A stretch of DNA of 64,000 nt, taken from contig NZ_QZDU01000001.1 in assembly GCF_009917525.1 (NCBI RefSeq), positions 186,001 through 250,000 of the forward strand, in the 5' to 3' direction. The stretch's first letter is position 1. Each line of letters begins with the position of its first letter. This DNA comes from Acutalibacter sp. 1XD8-36 (GTDB lineage Bacteria > Bacillota > Clostridia > Oscillospirales > Acutalibacteraceae). Shown here piece after piece: positions 44,332-52,953 of this stretch. The notes below the pieces were generated by a model. That model worked only from the letters and a program-made list of their open reading frames with translations. It did not search any database and was not told the origin of the DNA. The translations under genes and the position numbers were made by a program.

Positions 44332-45062
44332 CAGAACTCAATCCTCTTTGCCGTCTCGTTCCAGACACCCTCAACCACCACGCCGGTCAGCGTGGCGAAG
44401 GTGACGGTGAACGGGTTGCCGGAAACATCGGTGTTATACATCAGCTCCATCAGCGCCAACCGAGAATCAAGGTCTGAGATGATACCCTGAATATACGGGT
44501 GCGCCGTAATGGAGCTGTCGTGGGTGTTGATAAGCTCCTGCGCTGCGCTCAGGAACAAGGGGAGCATGACGACGTTGCAATACTCCGATACGTCCTCCGC
44601 CGTCATCCACGCCTCGCACTTGTAGTCCACCGACACGCCGAGGTCTTCGCCGATGACGATGCAGACCGGGAACCGGCGTACATCGACGCCCTGTGGGGAG
44701 TAGGCGCTCACATACTGCGGGTAGATGCCAAGGCAGCCGTAGTAAATCATCACCTCGCCTTTGTCCGGGTCGTAGGCGTACACGCCGAACTCCCTCAGCC
44801 AAAAGCCGTGGTCCAGACCGCCATTCAGGTCGGACCGATACTCCACAATCATCCTCACCGTGTTCTGGTCGTAGACCGGCTCAGTGGAGGTCGCCAGCGC
44901 CACCGGCTCCGACAAGTCCTCCATTTCTCTCGGATTTCCGAAGTCAGGCACCCCGCCGGTCCCGACCATGATTTTTGAGAGTTGGAGCTGCTGCCCGGCG
45001 GTCAGCTTCGCTATCAGCTCCCGGCCATTTCTCGTGACCACGAATCCATAGAAATCTTCCAT
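44331..45062 (-). CDS. Tail fibre, N-terminal baseplate-attachment type
   Basis: 243 residues. N-terminus FYGFVVTRNGRELIAKLTAG and DHGFWLREFGVYAYDPDKGEVMIYYG follow the phage tail-collar/DUF3751 fibre pattern, where the N-terminus docks on the baseplate. It is short for a full fibre, so the distal part may be the DGR target protein encoded downstream. Confidence 0.75.
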   Translation of the reverse strand: MEDFYGFVVTRNGRELIAKLTAGQQLQLSKIMVGTGGVPDFGNPREMEDLSEPVALATSTEPVYDQNTVRMIVEYRSDLNGGLDHGFWLREFGVYAYDPDKGEVMIYYGCLGIYPQYVSAYSPQGVDVRRFPVCIVIGEDLGVSVDYKCEAWMTAEDVSEYCNVVMLPLFLSAAQELINTHDSSITAHPYIQGIISDLDSRLALMELMYNTDVSGNPFTVTFATLTGVVVEGVWNETAKRIEF

Positions 45063-45065
45063 GCG

Positions 45066-45740
45066 TCATTCCTCCATTTCTGGCAGTTTTGTCTGCGTGA
45101 TATTCCTGAAGGCCGGGATGGGCCTTACCGTGTCCTCCATGCTCTCGGCCACCGGGATTTCCGGCAGGACGGTCGAGGTGTACCCCCGGCCCATCAGCCC
45201 TTCAACGGTGAGCAAATCCATCATCTCCGGCGATGCTGTCCGGGCGATGACCTTGATGCCGACGCCAGCCGCCTTGATGAGTGGGGCATTCAGCAGCTTC
45301 GGCACATCGTCCTCCGGGGAGAGCATATCGGTCTCAAATACCATCGTCGCCGGTTCCGCCGGGTCCTCCCGATAGTACAGAGGCTTGGGCCAGAACATCC
45401 GCAGGGCCTTGATTACGTCGTGATAAGTGCAGTTGTTCGTGTTCTTCCAGACCTTGAAAATCAGGTATCGCCGGTAACTCTCGTCATCCAGCACATACAC
45501 CGATTCGTTGATACAGGCCAGCGCCCCGGCTTCCAACCGGCTCAGGACAACGATGTCCCCTACCCCGTCGAGCTGCTGGCCCATCGAAGTCTGGAGGCCC
45601 CGTCGGTCCCGCAGGTCTTCGTAGAACCGCCGCACATCGTTAAGCTGCTCCCCGATAGCTGAGACCAGAGCGTCGATGACCGGCTTTTCCTTGAACTGTT
45701 CAACAAGGTCTCCCCTCAGCAGCTCCACATAGTCAGGCAT
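45066..45740 (-). CDS. Baseplate wedge protein (DUF2612 / tail protein I-like)
   Basis: 224 residues. N-terminal helices with QLNDVRRFYEDLRDRRGLQTSMGQQLDGVGDIV and YRRYLIFKVWKNTNNCTYHDVIKALR match DUF2612 proteins, which take the place of gpI between gpJ and the fibre. It overlaps gpJ by eight bases. Confidence 0.78.
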   Translation of the reverse strand: MPDYVELLRGDLVEQFKEKPVIDALVSAIGEQLNDVRRFYEDLRDRRGLQTSMGQQLDGVGDIVVLSRLEAGALACINESVYVLDDESYRRYLIFKVWKNTNNCTYHDVIKALRMFWPKPLYYREDPAEPATMVFETDMLSPEDDVPKLLNAPLIKAAGVGIKVIARTASPEMMDLLTVEGLMGRGYTSTVLPEIPVAESMEDTVRPIPAFRNITQTKLPEMEE

Positions 45741-47169
45741 CTATGACCACCTCGATTCTGTTCTCATCGGTCACAGCCCTTTCTCTGGGGGAAACTGAGA
45801 CGCTGCGCTGCGTGTACTCCTCCGGCATCTCCCCGTCCTCAGTGGTCGAGAACATCCAAACGTCGATGTAGTCAATGCCCGACACCTGTAAATTGAACTT
45901 CTGTGGGATGACGCTCTCGCCGGACTCCAGCTTACCCACCCTCTCCAAAATCTGCTCTTTGATAAGTTCAGCATAGTTGATGGGCGGGTTGGTGTTCCGG
46001 CTTAGGGTGATGCCGACCTTGAACCAGACCTTGACATAGGTGGGCCGATTGAAGCGCACCACGATTGGCTCCCCGTACTCTCCGGGGAGCGTGACCTCCA
46101 CGGAACCGAAGCTACTGATACCCCCGGATTTCTTGTCGAGTATCTGACGGGCTATCTCCGTGGCGTCTCCTCCGTCCACTACCACCTCGACGCTGTGCGG
46201 CCAGCGTCCCATACTGTCCACCTCGTTGCTGTCATTCTCATAGGGGGCAACGCTCAGGACACCTTGCACGTTCTCCAAAATGGCGCTCTTGATGCTCTCC
46301 AGCATGGAGGATGAGCGGTTATAGATTTTGTCGGCATAGGACCTACGGAACTCCACGTCCGTTTCTGCGAGCTGTCCGGCGATGTGGTCCCCTACATTGA
46401 CCACCTCCATCAGACCGGCCACAGCCTTCACGACCTTCGTGACAACCCCGTTCGGAATCAGGATGTCCCCGTCATCCACGGTCGCAAACGTGATGACGCT
46501 GCCGACCGAGGCCGTGGTCAGGTTTTCCGACAGCACCATCACGTTTGAGCTGGTGGGGTCAGTAGCCTCGATGTGGAGAGCATCCTCCTTCATGCTCACC
46601 CTGAAGTCCGGGTCAGTGATGACCTCCCCTAATGCCGCTAAATTCTCGCTTACGCTCTTTGCGGCATCGGGGGTGATGGTATATAGGGTTCCGTTCAAAG
46701 CCACCCCCAGCGCCGCCGTAGCCCCCGGAGATGCCAAAATAATAGCCGCCTTGTTGAAGGCGGCACGGGTAATCATGGAATCGCTCGGCAACGTCAGGTT
46801 CGTGGCCGGGCTGGTGTCTGTCGCAATCAGGGTCCCCGCCGGAATCACTGTACCGTCTTGGCCGGTGCAGAGTATGCGGTAGTAGGATTTCGCTGGCATC
46901 TCACGGGTGGAGCCGCCAAACTGAGCGGCGTTGTCCAGGCTGACGCCGGTGGCGCTGGATGGGTACTGCGAGTAATAGACTTCCTCGCCGAACTCCCACA
47001 GCTCCGCTATCCTGTCCGCAGCGTTGGTCAGCAGGTGATTCAGGAAAGACTGCGTGTTCTGCCCGATGTTGACGCCCAGCTTCTTCGTCATGCTCTCCTG
47101 CATCTCCGCAAGGATGACATCCAGCCGCTTGATATTCGGGCCTCTGTCTGTCAATCCGTACTCTGGCAT
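45733..47169 (-). CDS. Baseplate J-like (gp47) protein
   Basis: 478 residues. Start YGLTDRGPNIKRLDVILAEMQESM, then YYRILCTGQDGTVIPAGTLIATDTS and ETDVEFRRSYADK near residue 270, typical of gpJ/gp47 wedge proteins. It builds the baseplate arms with gp25 and the gpI analogue. Confidence 0.9.
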   Translation of the reverse strand: MPEYGLTDRGPNIKRLDVILAEMQESMTKKLGVNIGQNTQSFLNHLLTNAADRIAELWEFGEEVYYSQYPSSATGVSLDNAAQFGGSTREMPAKSYYRILCTGQDGTVIPAGTLIATDTSPATNLTLPSDSMITRAAFNKAAIILASPGATAALGVALNGTLYTITPDAAKSVSENLAALGEVITDPDFRVSMKEDALHIEATDPTSSNVMVLSENLTTASVGSVITFATVDDGDILIPNGVVTKVVKAVAGLMEVVNVGDHIAGQLAETDVEFRRSYADKIYNRSSSMLESIKSAILENVQGVLSVAPYENDSNEVDSMGRWPHSVEVVVDGGDATEIARQILDKKSGGISSFGSVEVTLPGEYGEPIVVRFNRPTYVKVWFKVGITLSRNTNPPINYAELIKEQILERVGKLESGESVIPQKFNLQVSGIDYIDVWMFSTTEDGEMPEEYTQRSVSVSPRERAVTDENRIEVVIDA

Positions 47170-47516
47170 AGTTTCACCTCCTCCCTAAAGGTATCTTCAT
47201 CCGTCGTGAACGTGACGGCGATAGCCGCCTGCCGGGTCTTCTTGTCTATCTGGAAGGTGATTTCTGTGACATCGGTGACGCCTTCCACCTCCATCACGGT
47301 CTCACGAATCAGATGCCGCAGCTTCATCTCGTTCGGGTTCTTCACGAAGAGATACTCGAAGTACGGAAAGCCCAGCTCAGGTCCCAGCCTCCACTCCTCG
47401 AAAAACCACAGCAGGCGGATTCTCACCGCCTGAGCGATGCTGTCCGTGGGGATAACGTCTCCCGCTGCTGACAGCTCCAAATCGCCGTTGCTATCGAGTT
47501 TCAGGTCTACCATCAC
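47151..47516 (-). CDS. Baseplate wedge gp25/W-like protein
   Basis: 121 residues. WFFEEWRLGPELGFPYFEYLF and LIRETVMEVEGVTDV are hallmarks of gp25-like/DUF2634 sheath initiators. It overlaps the start of gpJ by 19 bases, as in other contractile tails. Confidence 0.88.
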   Translation of the reverse strand: MMVDLKLDSNGDLELSAAGDVIPTDSIAQAVRIRLLWFFEEWRLGPELGFPYFEYLFVKNPNEMKLRHLIRETVMEVEGVTDVTEITFQIDKKTRQAAIAVTFTTDEDTFREEVKLCQSTD

Positions 47517-47517
47517 A

Positions 47518-47808
47518 TCACCCTCCTATGAACACATCCCCGCTCCCGCCTTGGACCGCCCCGCTTATGGAAACGGCGTCGCCAACACGGGCAGCAGGCT
47601 TTCCATTGATAAAAACCGTACTGCTCCCGGTGGCAATCACATCTTGGTGGCTGGAATGGGTCACGCACCCATGCGCCGAGTAGTGGTCGCCCATGCGCCC
47701 GGCGCCCCGCCCGTTTATCTTCACATCCGGGCTGCACTCCACCAACGGAACGGGCGGACAGGCATCATGCCCGGTACAGTTGTCTCCTTGTCGTGTGGCC
47801 TGCGCCAT
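47518..47808 (-). CDS. PAAR-domain spike tip protein
   Basis: 96 residues made of PAAR repeats: ARQGDNCTGHDAC, DVKINGRGAGRMGDH, TVFINGKPAARVGDAVS, with conserved His/Cys for metal. It caps the membrane-puncturing spike encoded next upstream. Confidence 0.92.
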   Translation of the reverse strand: MAQATRQGDNCTGHDACPPVPLVECSPDVKINGRGAGRMGDHYSAHGCVTHSSHQDVIATGSSTVFINGKPAARVGDAVSISGAVQGGSGDVFIGG

Positions 47809-47820
47809 TCTTCTCCCCTC

Positions 47821-48327
47821 CTAATTTAGATTCACGATACCGCCGCTCACGGTAAGGTTGCCGGTAATAAACACGCCGTCCGCCCTCACCTTCAGCACCG
47901 TACTCCCAGCTTTCACGACGGCTGCATCCTCGGCGCAGGCTGTTTGCATGGCGTCCCGCCCTTTGGGAGAGATGCCAGGGATAGCAATAGCATTACTCAG
48001 GTCGAACTTCAAAGCCGTGTCCGTCTCTTTCCCGTACATCCAGTAATCAAGGGCGGACTCAGCGAACACCAGCAGACAGCCATCGCCCTCTTTGATGGGC
48101 CATGCAATAGCGACATTGGCGCTCTGAGGGAATATCACAGGGACGCCGGAAACGACCGGGAAATCCATCGTCTCGCCGTTCGGTTTTTTGAACTTCGCCA
48201 CCGGCTTCACCGTGGCAAGGCCGGTTCCGGGGTCGAACTTTTCAATCCTTCCGGGAAGGGCTGTGTGCATTCCCTCTGTCGCCTTCCTCGCCGTCCTGTT
48301 TATCTGGTCTACAAGCTCCTGCATCAT
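47821..48327 (-). CDS. Gp138-type membrane-puncturing spike
   Basis: 168 residues. ALPGRIEKFDPGTGLATVKPV (OB fold) and GDGCLLVFAESALDYW, then a C-terminal beta-helix ending VRADGVFITGNLTVSGG. Matches the gp138 spike family (PF18352). Forms the central needle under the hub. Confidence 0.9.
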   Translation of the reverse strand: MMQELVDQINRTARKATEGMHTALPGRIEKFDPGTGLATVKPVAKFKKPNGETMDFPVVSGVPVIFPQSANVAIAWPIKEGDGCLLVFAESALDYWMYGKETDTALKFDLSNAIAIPGISPKGRDAMQTACAEDAAVVKAGSTVLKVRADGVFITGNLTVSGGIVNLN

Positions 48328-48328
48328 C

Positions 48329-49168
48329 TCAGCTCACCTCCAGCAGCCGGGCCGTGCAGGTCCACGACCCTTCCATGTTGTCGCCTTCCACCACCACCGA
48401 GTAGACCCGGAAATATCCCCGGACGTACTTGCTATTCAGGTACACAAAATCGTCTATGTTGATAGCAGCGTTCATCAGGTACTCCACGTCCCAGCCATAG
48501 CTGAAACTGCCGTTCTCCTCCGAGATTTGCACCCGCTCAGGAGTGCCGACGAGACCTGTCTCAGCAGACAGCTCATAGACCTCCCGGCTCATGGTGTCTC
48601 CCGGCTTCTTCACCTGAAGCACCCCGTTGTTGATGCTCCAGACAAGGCCGCTGGTCTCGCAAGCCTTCGTCAACACATTCCGAGCCGGGCCGACGTAGCT
48701 GTACCCGTTCGGAATATCCTTGAAGGTAGCATTGTAGGCGAACGAGACCGTCACACCCATCTGGTCGGCGGTGTCCTGAATGAGCGTCTTGCAGTTGACG
48801 GCGCCGGTGTAGCTGACGGATACGTAGGTATCTCTCAGCTCTATGCGGTTGTCTACCAGCTCCAGCTCCGTCAGCTCATCGCTGCCGTCCAGCTTCGTCT
48901 TGGCAAACGTCACCACGCCAGCAAAGATGAGTGGCATGACTGAGCCGTACCCCGCCCGGAGAGCCACCACACAGTCATCCTTGTTCAGTTCCGCCTTGTG
49001 AGCCGGACTAAGGTTCCACAGGGAGACCTTGGCGGTGTTGGCGCTGTCCGTGTCCGCTTTCTCCACCGAGAACGAGATATGCAGGGGGCGGGAGTCTCCG
49101 CCTATCTCGAATCCCTGCGACCCGGCTTTCCCGGCGGCCAGCCTGTACTGCCTGTCAAAATTTTTCAC
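48329..49168 (-). CDS. Baseplate hub protein
   Basis: 279 residues, beta-rich with VSLWNLSPAHKAELNKDD near residue 49, GVVTFAKTKLDG near 84, and a LysM-free middle. Order (hub-spike-PAAR-gp25-gpJ) and pattern fit simple-myophage hubs such as Pam3. It starts the baseplate block. Confidence 0.82.
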   Translation of the reverse strand: MKNFDRQYRLAAGKAGSQGFEIGGDSRPLHISFSVEKADTDSANTAKVSLWNLSPAHKAELNKDDCVVALRAGYGSVMPLIFAGVVTFAKTKLDGSDELTELELVDNRIELRDTYVSVSYTGAVNCKTLIQDTADQMGVTVSFAYNATFKDIPNGYSYVGPARNVLTKACETSGLVWSINNGVLQVKKPGDTMSREVYELSAETGLVGTPERVQISEENGSFSYGWDVEYLMNAAINIDDFVYLNSKYVRGYFRVYSVVVEGDNMEGSWTCTARLLEVS

Positions 49169-49242
49169 TCAGGGTCCTCCTTCCGCATAAGCACGAAAAA
49201 AGAGTCGCATCGCTGCGACTCTCTTCCCATGATGTATTCAGT

Positions 49243-49770
49243 TTATCTCGTTTGGAGCAACTCCCTCTTCAGGAGCGCACATTCAAGGATGATGGCATCC
49301 AGCCGGTCCAGTGCCGAGCTTCTGGCCGAGGCTTTCACTTCCGGGAAGTCTCTGGGCGGCTGGACCGGCTGGGCTTCCACCTGCTTCTGGGGCTTGTCAG
49401 GCCATTTCATGTAGCCTCTGGCTACCTCTTCGCCCATTTCCTTGACTTTCGGAATCACTTCGTCCTCAAACCAGCGAATCGCCGAATACGGGGCCGGTCT
49501 CCTGCACAGGAACTTGACGGCGTTCTCGGCGCTGAAGCAGGTATGCTCACACCGCCCTCTCTTCATGCCGTTGTCCCACGGCACTTTCCTGAGAACCGTC
49601 TCGATACGGTTCACTCCCTGATTGCCGCCGGTGACTGCCTTCCTCGGCATCTCATATCCGGCAATCACGGCGAGGTCTGACCCGCAGAAAAAGGCCACGC
49701 CGTCCGGGTCAAAAACGACCCGCAACTCCTGCCGGTCGGCGGTAGTGAAGATAGCGCAGTTGTCACGCAT
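49243..49770 (-). CDS. Bro-N domain protein, candidate antirepressor
   Basis: 175 residues from the ATG at 49770. Bro-N features: VVFDPDGVAFFCGSDLAVIAGY, then FLCRRPAPYSAIRWFEDEVIPKV. Such proteins act as phage antirepressors or DNA-binding regulators. It lies in a small insert within the tail genes and is driven by operator-promoter B, hence a regulatory moron. C-terminal Pro-rich linker and coiled segment. Confidence 0.8.
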   Translation of the reverse strand: MRDNCAIFTTADRQELRVVFDPDGVAFFCGSDLAVIAGYEMPRKAVTGGNQGVNRIETVLRKVPWDNGMKRGRCEHTCFSAENAVKFLCRRPAPYSAIRWFEDEVIPKVKEMGEEVARGYMKWPDKPQKQVEAQPVQPPRDFPEVKASARSSALDRLDAIILECALLKRELLQTR

Positions 49771-49960
49771 CCCGACCACCTCCCCCATAGAGGCAGGACC
49801 TCAGCCCCTCATACCTGCTACTGAAAATCTCCTTCAGGATGATGACAGCCCTTTCCACCTTGTCGCCGTCCATGTCGGCGATGCAGGCGTCCATCATGTC
49901 AATGGCTGTGCCAACGTCGCCCATGCGAACTACTTCCGTCTCAATGCTTGCTCTGTTCAT
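49763..49960 (-). CDS. Small helical protein upstream of the Bro-N gene
   Basis: 65 residues from the ATG at 49960, overlapping both the upstream small gene (ATGA) and the Bro-N gene. It reads TAIDMMDACIADMDGDKVERAVIILKEIF, a two-helix acidic protein, then GLRSCLYGGG. Unknown function. Confidence 0.55.
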   Translation of the reverse strand: MNRASIETEVVRMGDVGTAIDMMDACIADMDGDKVERAVIILKEIFSSRYEGLRSCLYGGGGRDA

Positions 49961-50112
49961 CTGTCGAAACGCCCTTTCGTAAAAAGTCTCTTGCGATGTT
50001 CCGGCAGATATGCTACAATGGGAATCGTTAAGGCACCCTTCTTGCCAGAACACGCTTCGCAAGGCTGGGTGGACAATTCGGGAACGATGCTTGCTTTCTG
50101 AGGGCGGGGCAT
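49957..50112 (-). CDS. Small basic CxxC protein, first gene of the Bro-N operon
   Basis: 51 residues from the ATG at 50112, about 22 bases after the expected transcription start of promoter B. It contains CEAC, then a basic C-terminus AYLPEHRKRLFTKGRFDR. Its stop overlaps the next start (ATGA). Unknown function. Confidence 0.5.
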   Translation of the reverse strand: MPRPQKASIVPELSTQPCEACSGKKGALTIPIVAYLPEHRKRLFTKGRFDR

Positions 50113-50128
50113 CGTTCCCTTTTTTCCT
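50077..50128 (+). terminator. Hairpin with U tract on the plus strand
   Basis: GGGAACGATGC ... GCATCGTTCCC with TTTTTT on the plus strand. No rightward gene ends here, so it may stop antisense transcription; on the minus strand the same hairpin lies in the Bro-N operon leader and overlaps its first codons. Confidence 0.5.
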
Positions 50129-50140
50129 GTCCACATTCTC

Positions 50141-50169
50141 ATTCTAACTTACCGTCTTGGTAATGTCAA
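50141..50169 (-). promoter_or_regulatory. Operator-promoter B
   Basis: TTGACA (50164-50169), 17-base spacer, TAGAAT (50141-50146). Spacer holds the palindrome TTACC-AAGAC-GGTAA (50149-50163). It drives the small-protein/Bro-N operon. The stretch from 50170 to 50370 holds short direct repeats (GGTACGGTAC, GGTTTAGGTACGG) but no gene that I can see. Confidence 0.85.
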
Positions 50170-50370
50170 TTCAAGTTACCAATGACATCACGCCTTTTTT
50201 ATAGCTCAACCGCAACGGTAAGTCTGAGCGTAGCGAAGACTTACAAAAAGGTCTTTTAAGGTATTGGTACGGTACGGTTTAGGTACGGTACGGTTACGCT
50301 GAACATTTCGCACACGGTTCTTTACACTGTGCGTCTTTTGTGCGGCGCACAGTGTTTGAACAATGCGCTC

Positions 50371-50679
50371 TCACGCTGGAATGAACACAAACTGCACTGT
50401 GCCATTTTGGAAATCAGCACGTCCAATGCTTTCCTTCTCGGTAAGTGCTGCAAACACGCCCACAGGAAGTTCCTGCGTCCCATAGAACAGGTTGAGCGGG
50501 AACTGCGGTACAATCCTCACTCCGATAAGCAGAGGCGCTCCAAGGGCGTCTGAGAGGCCGAAGGTCCAGAATCCGCCGGTGTCGTTCCATGTGAAGCGAA
50601 TCTGGTACTGCTTGCCTCGCAGGGTGATTCTGGAGGTGCTGTCGTTCATGTCCGGCACCTCAATGATGATGTAGTCCAT
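50371..50679 (-). CDS. Baseplate plug protein (Pam3 gp18-like)
   Basis: 102 residues, beta-rich. ITLRGKQYQIRFTWNDTGGFWTFGLSD and LIGVRIVPQFPLNLFY match the plug domain of cyanophage Pam3 gp18, which seals the tail tube. It lies between the Dit-like gene and the hub, as expected. Confidence 0.82.
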   Translation of the reverse strand: MDYIIIEVPDMNDSTSRITLRGKQYQIRFTWNDTGGFWTFGLSDALGAPLLIGVRIVPQFPLNLFYGTQELPVGVFAALTEKESIGRADFQNGTVQFVFIPA

Positions 50680-50690
50680 GCTGCACCTCC

Positions 50691-51317
50691 TTACAGCAGT
50701 CCGAAGCTGCTGGCTGCGTTATAGAGGATGGAGCCGCTCTTTCCTGAGCCGCTGGATTTTCCAGAGCCTCCGCCTCCTGAACTGCTTGACCCGCCGCCAG
50801 AGCTGCCAGAGCCGGAACCCCCGCCGGACGAACCAGACCTTGTGTTGGCTGTTCCGCCGGAGGCCCCGGTTTTGCCTGACTTGCCATAGCTGGCCGGGAT
50901 GGTGACGGTCTTGCTCTCCGTCACCACAATCTCTTTGAATGAGATGGGGATTTCACGAGCATAGCCGACCTCGGCGGTTTTCTTGATGCTGAGGCTGGTG
51001 ACGGCCATGTTGGAGTAGACCGCATCGGACGTGATAACCTCGACCGGCAGCTTTTTGAAATACATCTCCTTCAGCCGCTTCACGACTGCCTCGGTCTTGC
51101 CGGGACCGGAACCGAGGCGGCCTTTCCATGTTACGGGGGTATCAGTGACAAACAGCGTCATGTTCAGGACGGTCGCCTTCAGCACGATGGTATCGCTGAC
51201 CTTGAAGCCCTTCTCCGTAGGGTACTCAGGGACCTCGGACTCATAGTTCTCCTCGGAATCTATGAGAGCGTCGAACTCGATGCCGCCGACGCTGACTGGC
51301 TGCTTTGCTCTTGCCAT
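50691..51317 (-). CDS. Dit-like baseplate/tail protein
   Basis: 208 residues from the ATG at 51317; the upstream extension lies inside the tape measure gene. The N-terminal domain VSVGGIEFDALIDSEENYESE...GFKVSDTIVLK...TDTPVTWK follows the Dit-like phage tail N-terminal family. The C-terminal 60 residues are an extreme Gly/Ser tract (SGSSGGGSGSGSSGGG) before GSILYNAASSFGLL. Confidence 0.82.
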   Translation of the reverse strand: MARAKQPVSVGGIEFDALIDSEENYESEVPEYPTEKGFKVSDTIVLKATVLNMTLFVTDTPVTWKGRLGSGPGKTEAVVKRLKEMYFKKLPVEVITSDAVYSNMAVTSLSIKKTAEVGYAREIPISFKEIVVTESKTVTIPASYGKSGKTGASGGTANTRSGSSGGGSGSGSSGGGSSSSGGGGSGKSSGSGKSGSILYNAASSFGLL

Positions 51318-51321
51318 CCTA

Positions 51322-52862
51322 TCACCTCGCTGTCGCCAACGCCCGTGCCATGGCGCTGGTGGAATCCTCCGAAGCCTTATCCATGGCCTCAGCACTCTTC
51401 TCCTGCCCAGCACGGTCGCCGTTGAATGTGTTGTTGATTTCTACCTTCTGCGTCACGGTCCGGCTGGAAACGCCGGTGCCACTGGCAGTCTGAGCGGTGC
51501 CTCTGGACACCACACTTGACTTGGCGATGACGGACATATCGCCCGTCACCAACTCCAGAGCGCCCTTGACCTTCTCCTTACCTGCTGTGATACCCTTGGT
51601 CATCAGGTCTATCATGTCCGGCATATAGGTATGGAAATCGCTAAGGGGGCCGACCTCCGGCTCAGAGAATCCAAGGAACCCCTTTATAGTGCTTGCCACA
51701 CCAGATACAGCGTCACCTATCCAGCCAACGGCGCTCTTGATGCCATCCACAATTCCTTGGATGATGTCTTGGCCCCACTTGACCGCCTGAGCTGGCAGCG
51801 CCAAAATCCAGTCGATTGCTACTTGGAAGCCGTTGACGATGGCGTCCTTTATCCCCGTGACCTTCTCGACGATGACATCCCACGCCGCTTGGAAGAATCC
51901 ACCGAAAATCTCGGCCAGCTTATTCCAGACGGCGCAGATGTTATCCCATGCGGTACTGAGGATGGTCGTTATCATCTCCCAGATGGCGGAGGCGATGTCC
52001 TTAATGGCGTTCCATGCGCCTTCCCAATTACCTGTGAAGACGTTTGCGAGAAAGTCGATAATACCGGCTATGGCGTCCAGAAACGGCTGAATCAGCGAGA
52101 TGAGCATATTCCAGATGTTGCTGAACACCGTGATGATGGTCTCGCCCCACACGTCCCAGAACGCTTTCAACGCACTAAAGATGGTCTCTGCTGCGCTCTT
52201 CAGGGCGTTCCACAGAACCTCGCAGATGGTCTTGATGCCCTCCCATATCTTGGAGAAGGATTCCTTGACCTGCTCTCCGTTCTCAGCCCACCATGCGGAC
52301 AGAGCGCCGAAGATGGCCTGCGCTGCGCCTTTGATGACCTCCCACACATTCAGCAGGAACGACTTGATGGTATTCCATGCGTTCAATATGGTCTGCCTTG
52401 CGTTGTCTGCCCCGATACCTGCCTTGTCGAACAAAGCTCCGATGACGCTGTTGTCTCCACGCATGAACGCTATGAAGTCCTGAATTATCAGGGCAATCAG
52501 CAGGAAAATGGCAAAGAACAGTAGCGCCTTTCCTGCTCCCGCTCCAAGCGCCTTCGCCAGCTTTTGGAATCCCTCCACCGCCCCCATGATTTTCTTCACG
52601 TTCATCACTAAGAACGTGGCGGCGAGAGCTGCGGCCAGTACCTTCAAGATTCGTTCCGCTCCGCCTACTTTGGCGGCGAAGTCGGAGATTTTCTGGATGA
52701 TGTTTCGCAGCGAGGTCAGGCCCCGTGTGCCGTAGCTTATGACCTTCTGGAACGTCGGCATGAAGAACTGGCCGATGAGCTGCTTGACCTCCTTCAGTTT
52801 GGAGTTGAATCGCCGGACCGTACTCTCATAGGAGCCGAGACTGCGCTCACAGTCTCCAATCG
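51322..52862 (-). pseudogene. Tape measure protein, 5'-truncated
   Basis: In-frame tape-measure sequence runs from about 52862 (IGDCERSLGSYESTVRRF) to the stop at 51322; the first ATG in frame is at 52761 (479 residues). Membrane-prone segment near 40-85, then tryptophan-rich 20-40 residue repeats such as FSKIWEGIKTICEVLWNALKS, typical of tape measures. The N-terminal part is missing, fused to the tail tube gene. Confidence 0.8.
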
Positions 52863-52939
52863 GCGATGCCGGTCACGATATGCGGACCGGCAGAGATGAC
52901 CACTTCTTTCGGGTTATAGGTCTTGATTTTGGAAGACAT
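52847..52939 (-). pseudogene. Tail tube protein, truncated to 30 residues
   Basis: ATG at 52939 with GGGAGGT upstream, just after the sheath gene. SSKIKTYNPKEVVISAGPHI is the N-terminus of the XkdM-like tube protein (about 150 residues when whole). After residue 27 the frame enters tape-measure DNA out of register and stops. No functional tube can be made. Confidence 0.78.
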
Positions 52940-52953
52940 TTATGCTACCTCCC

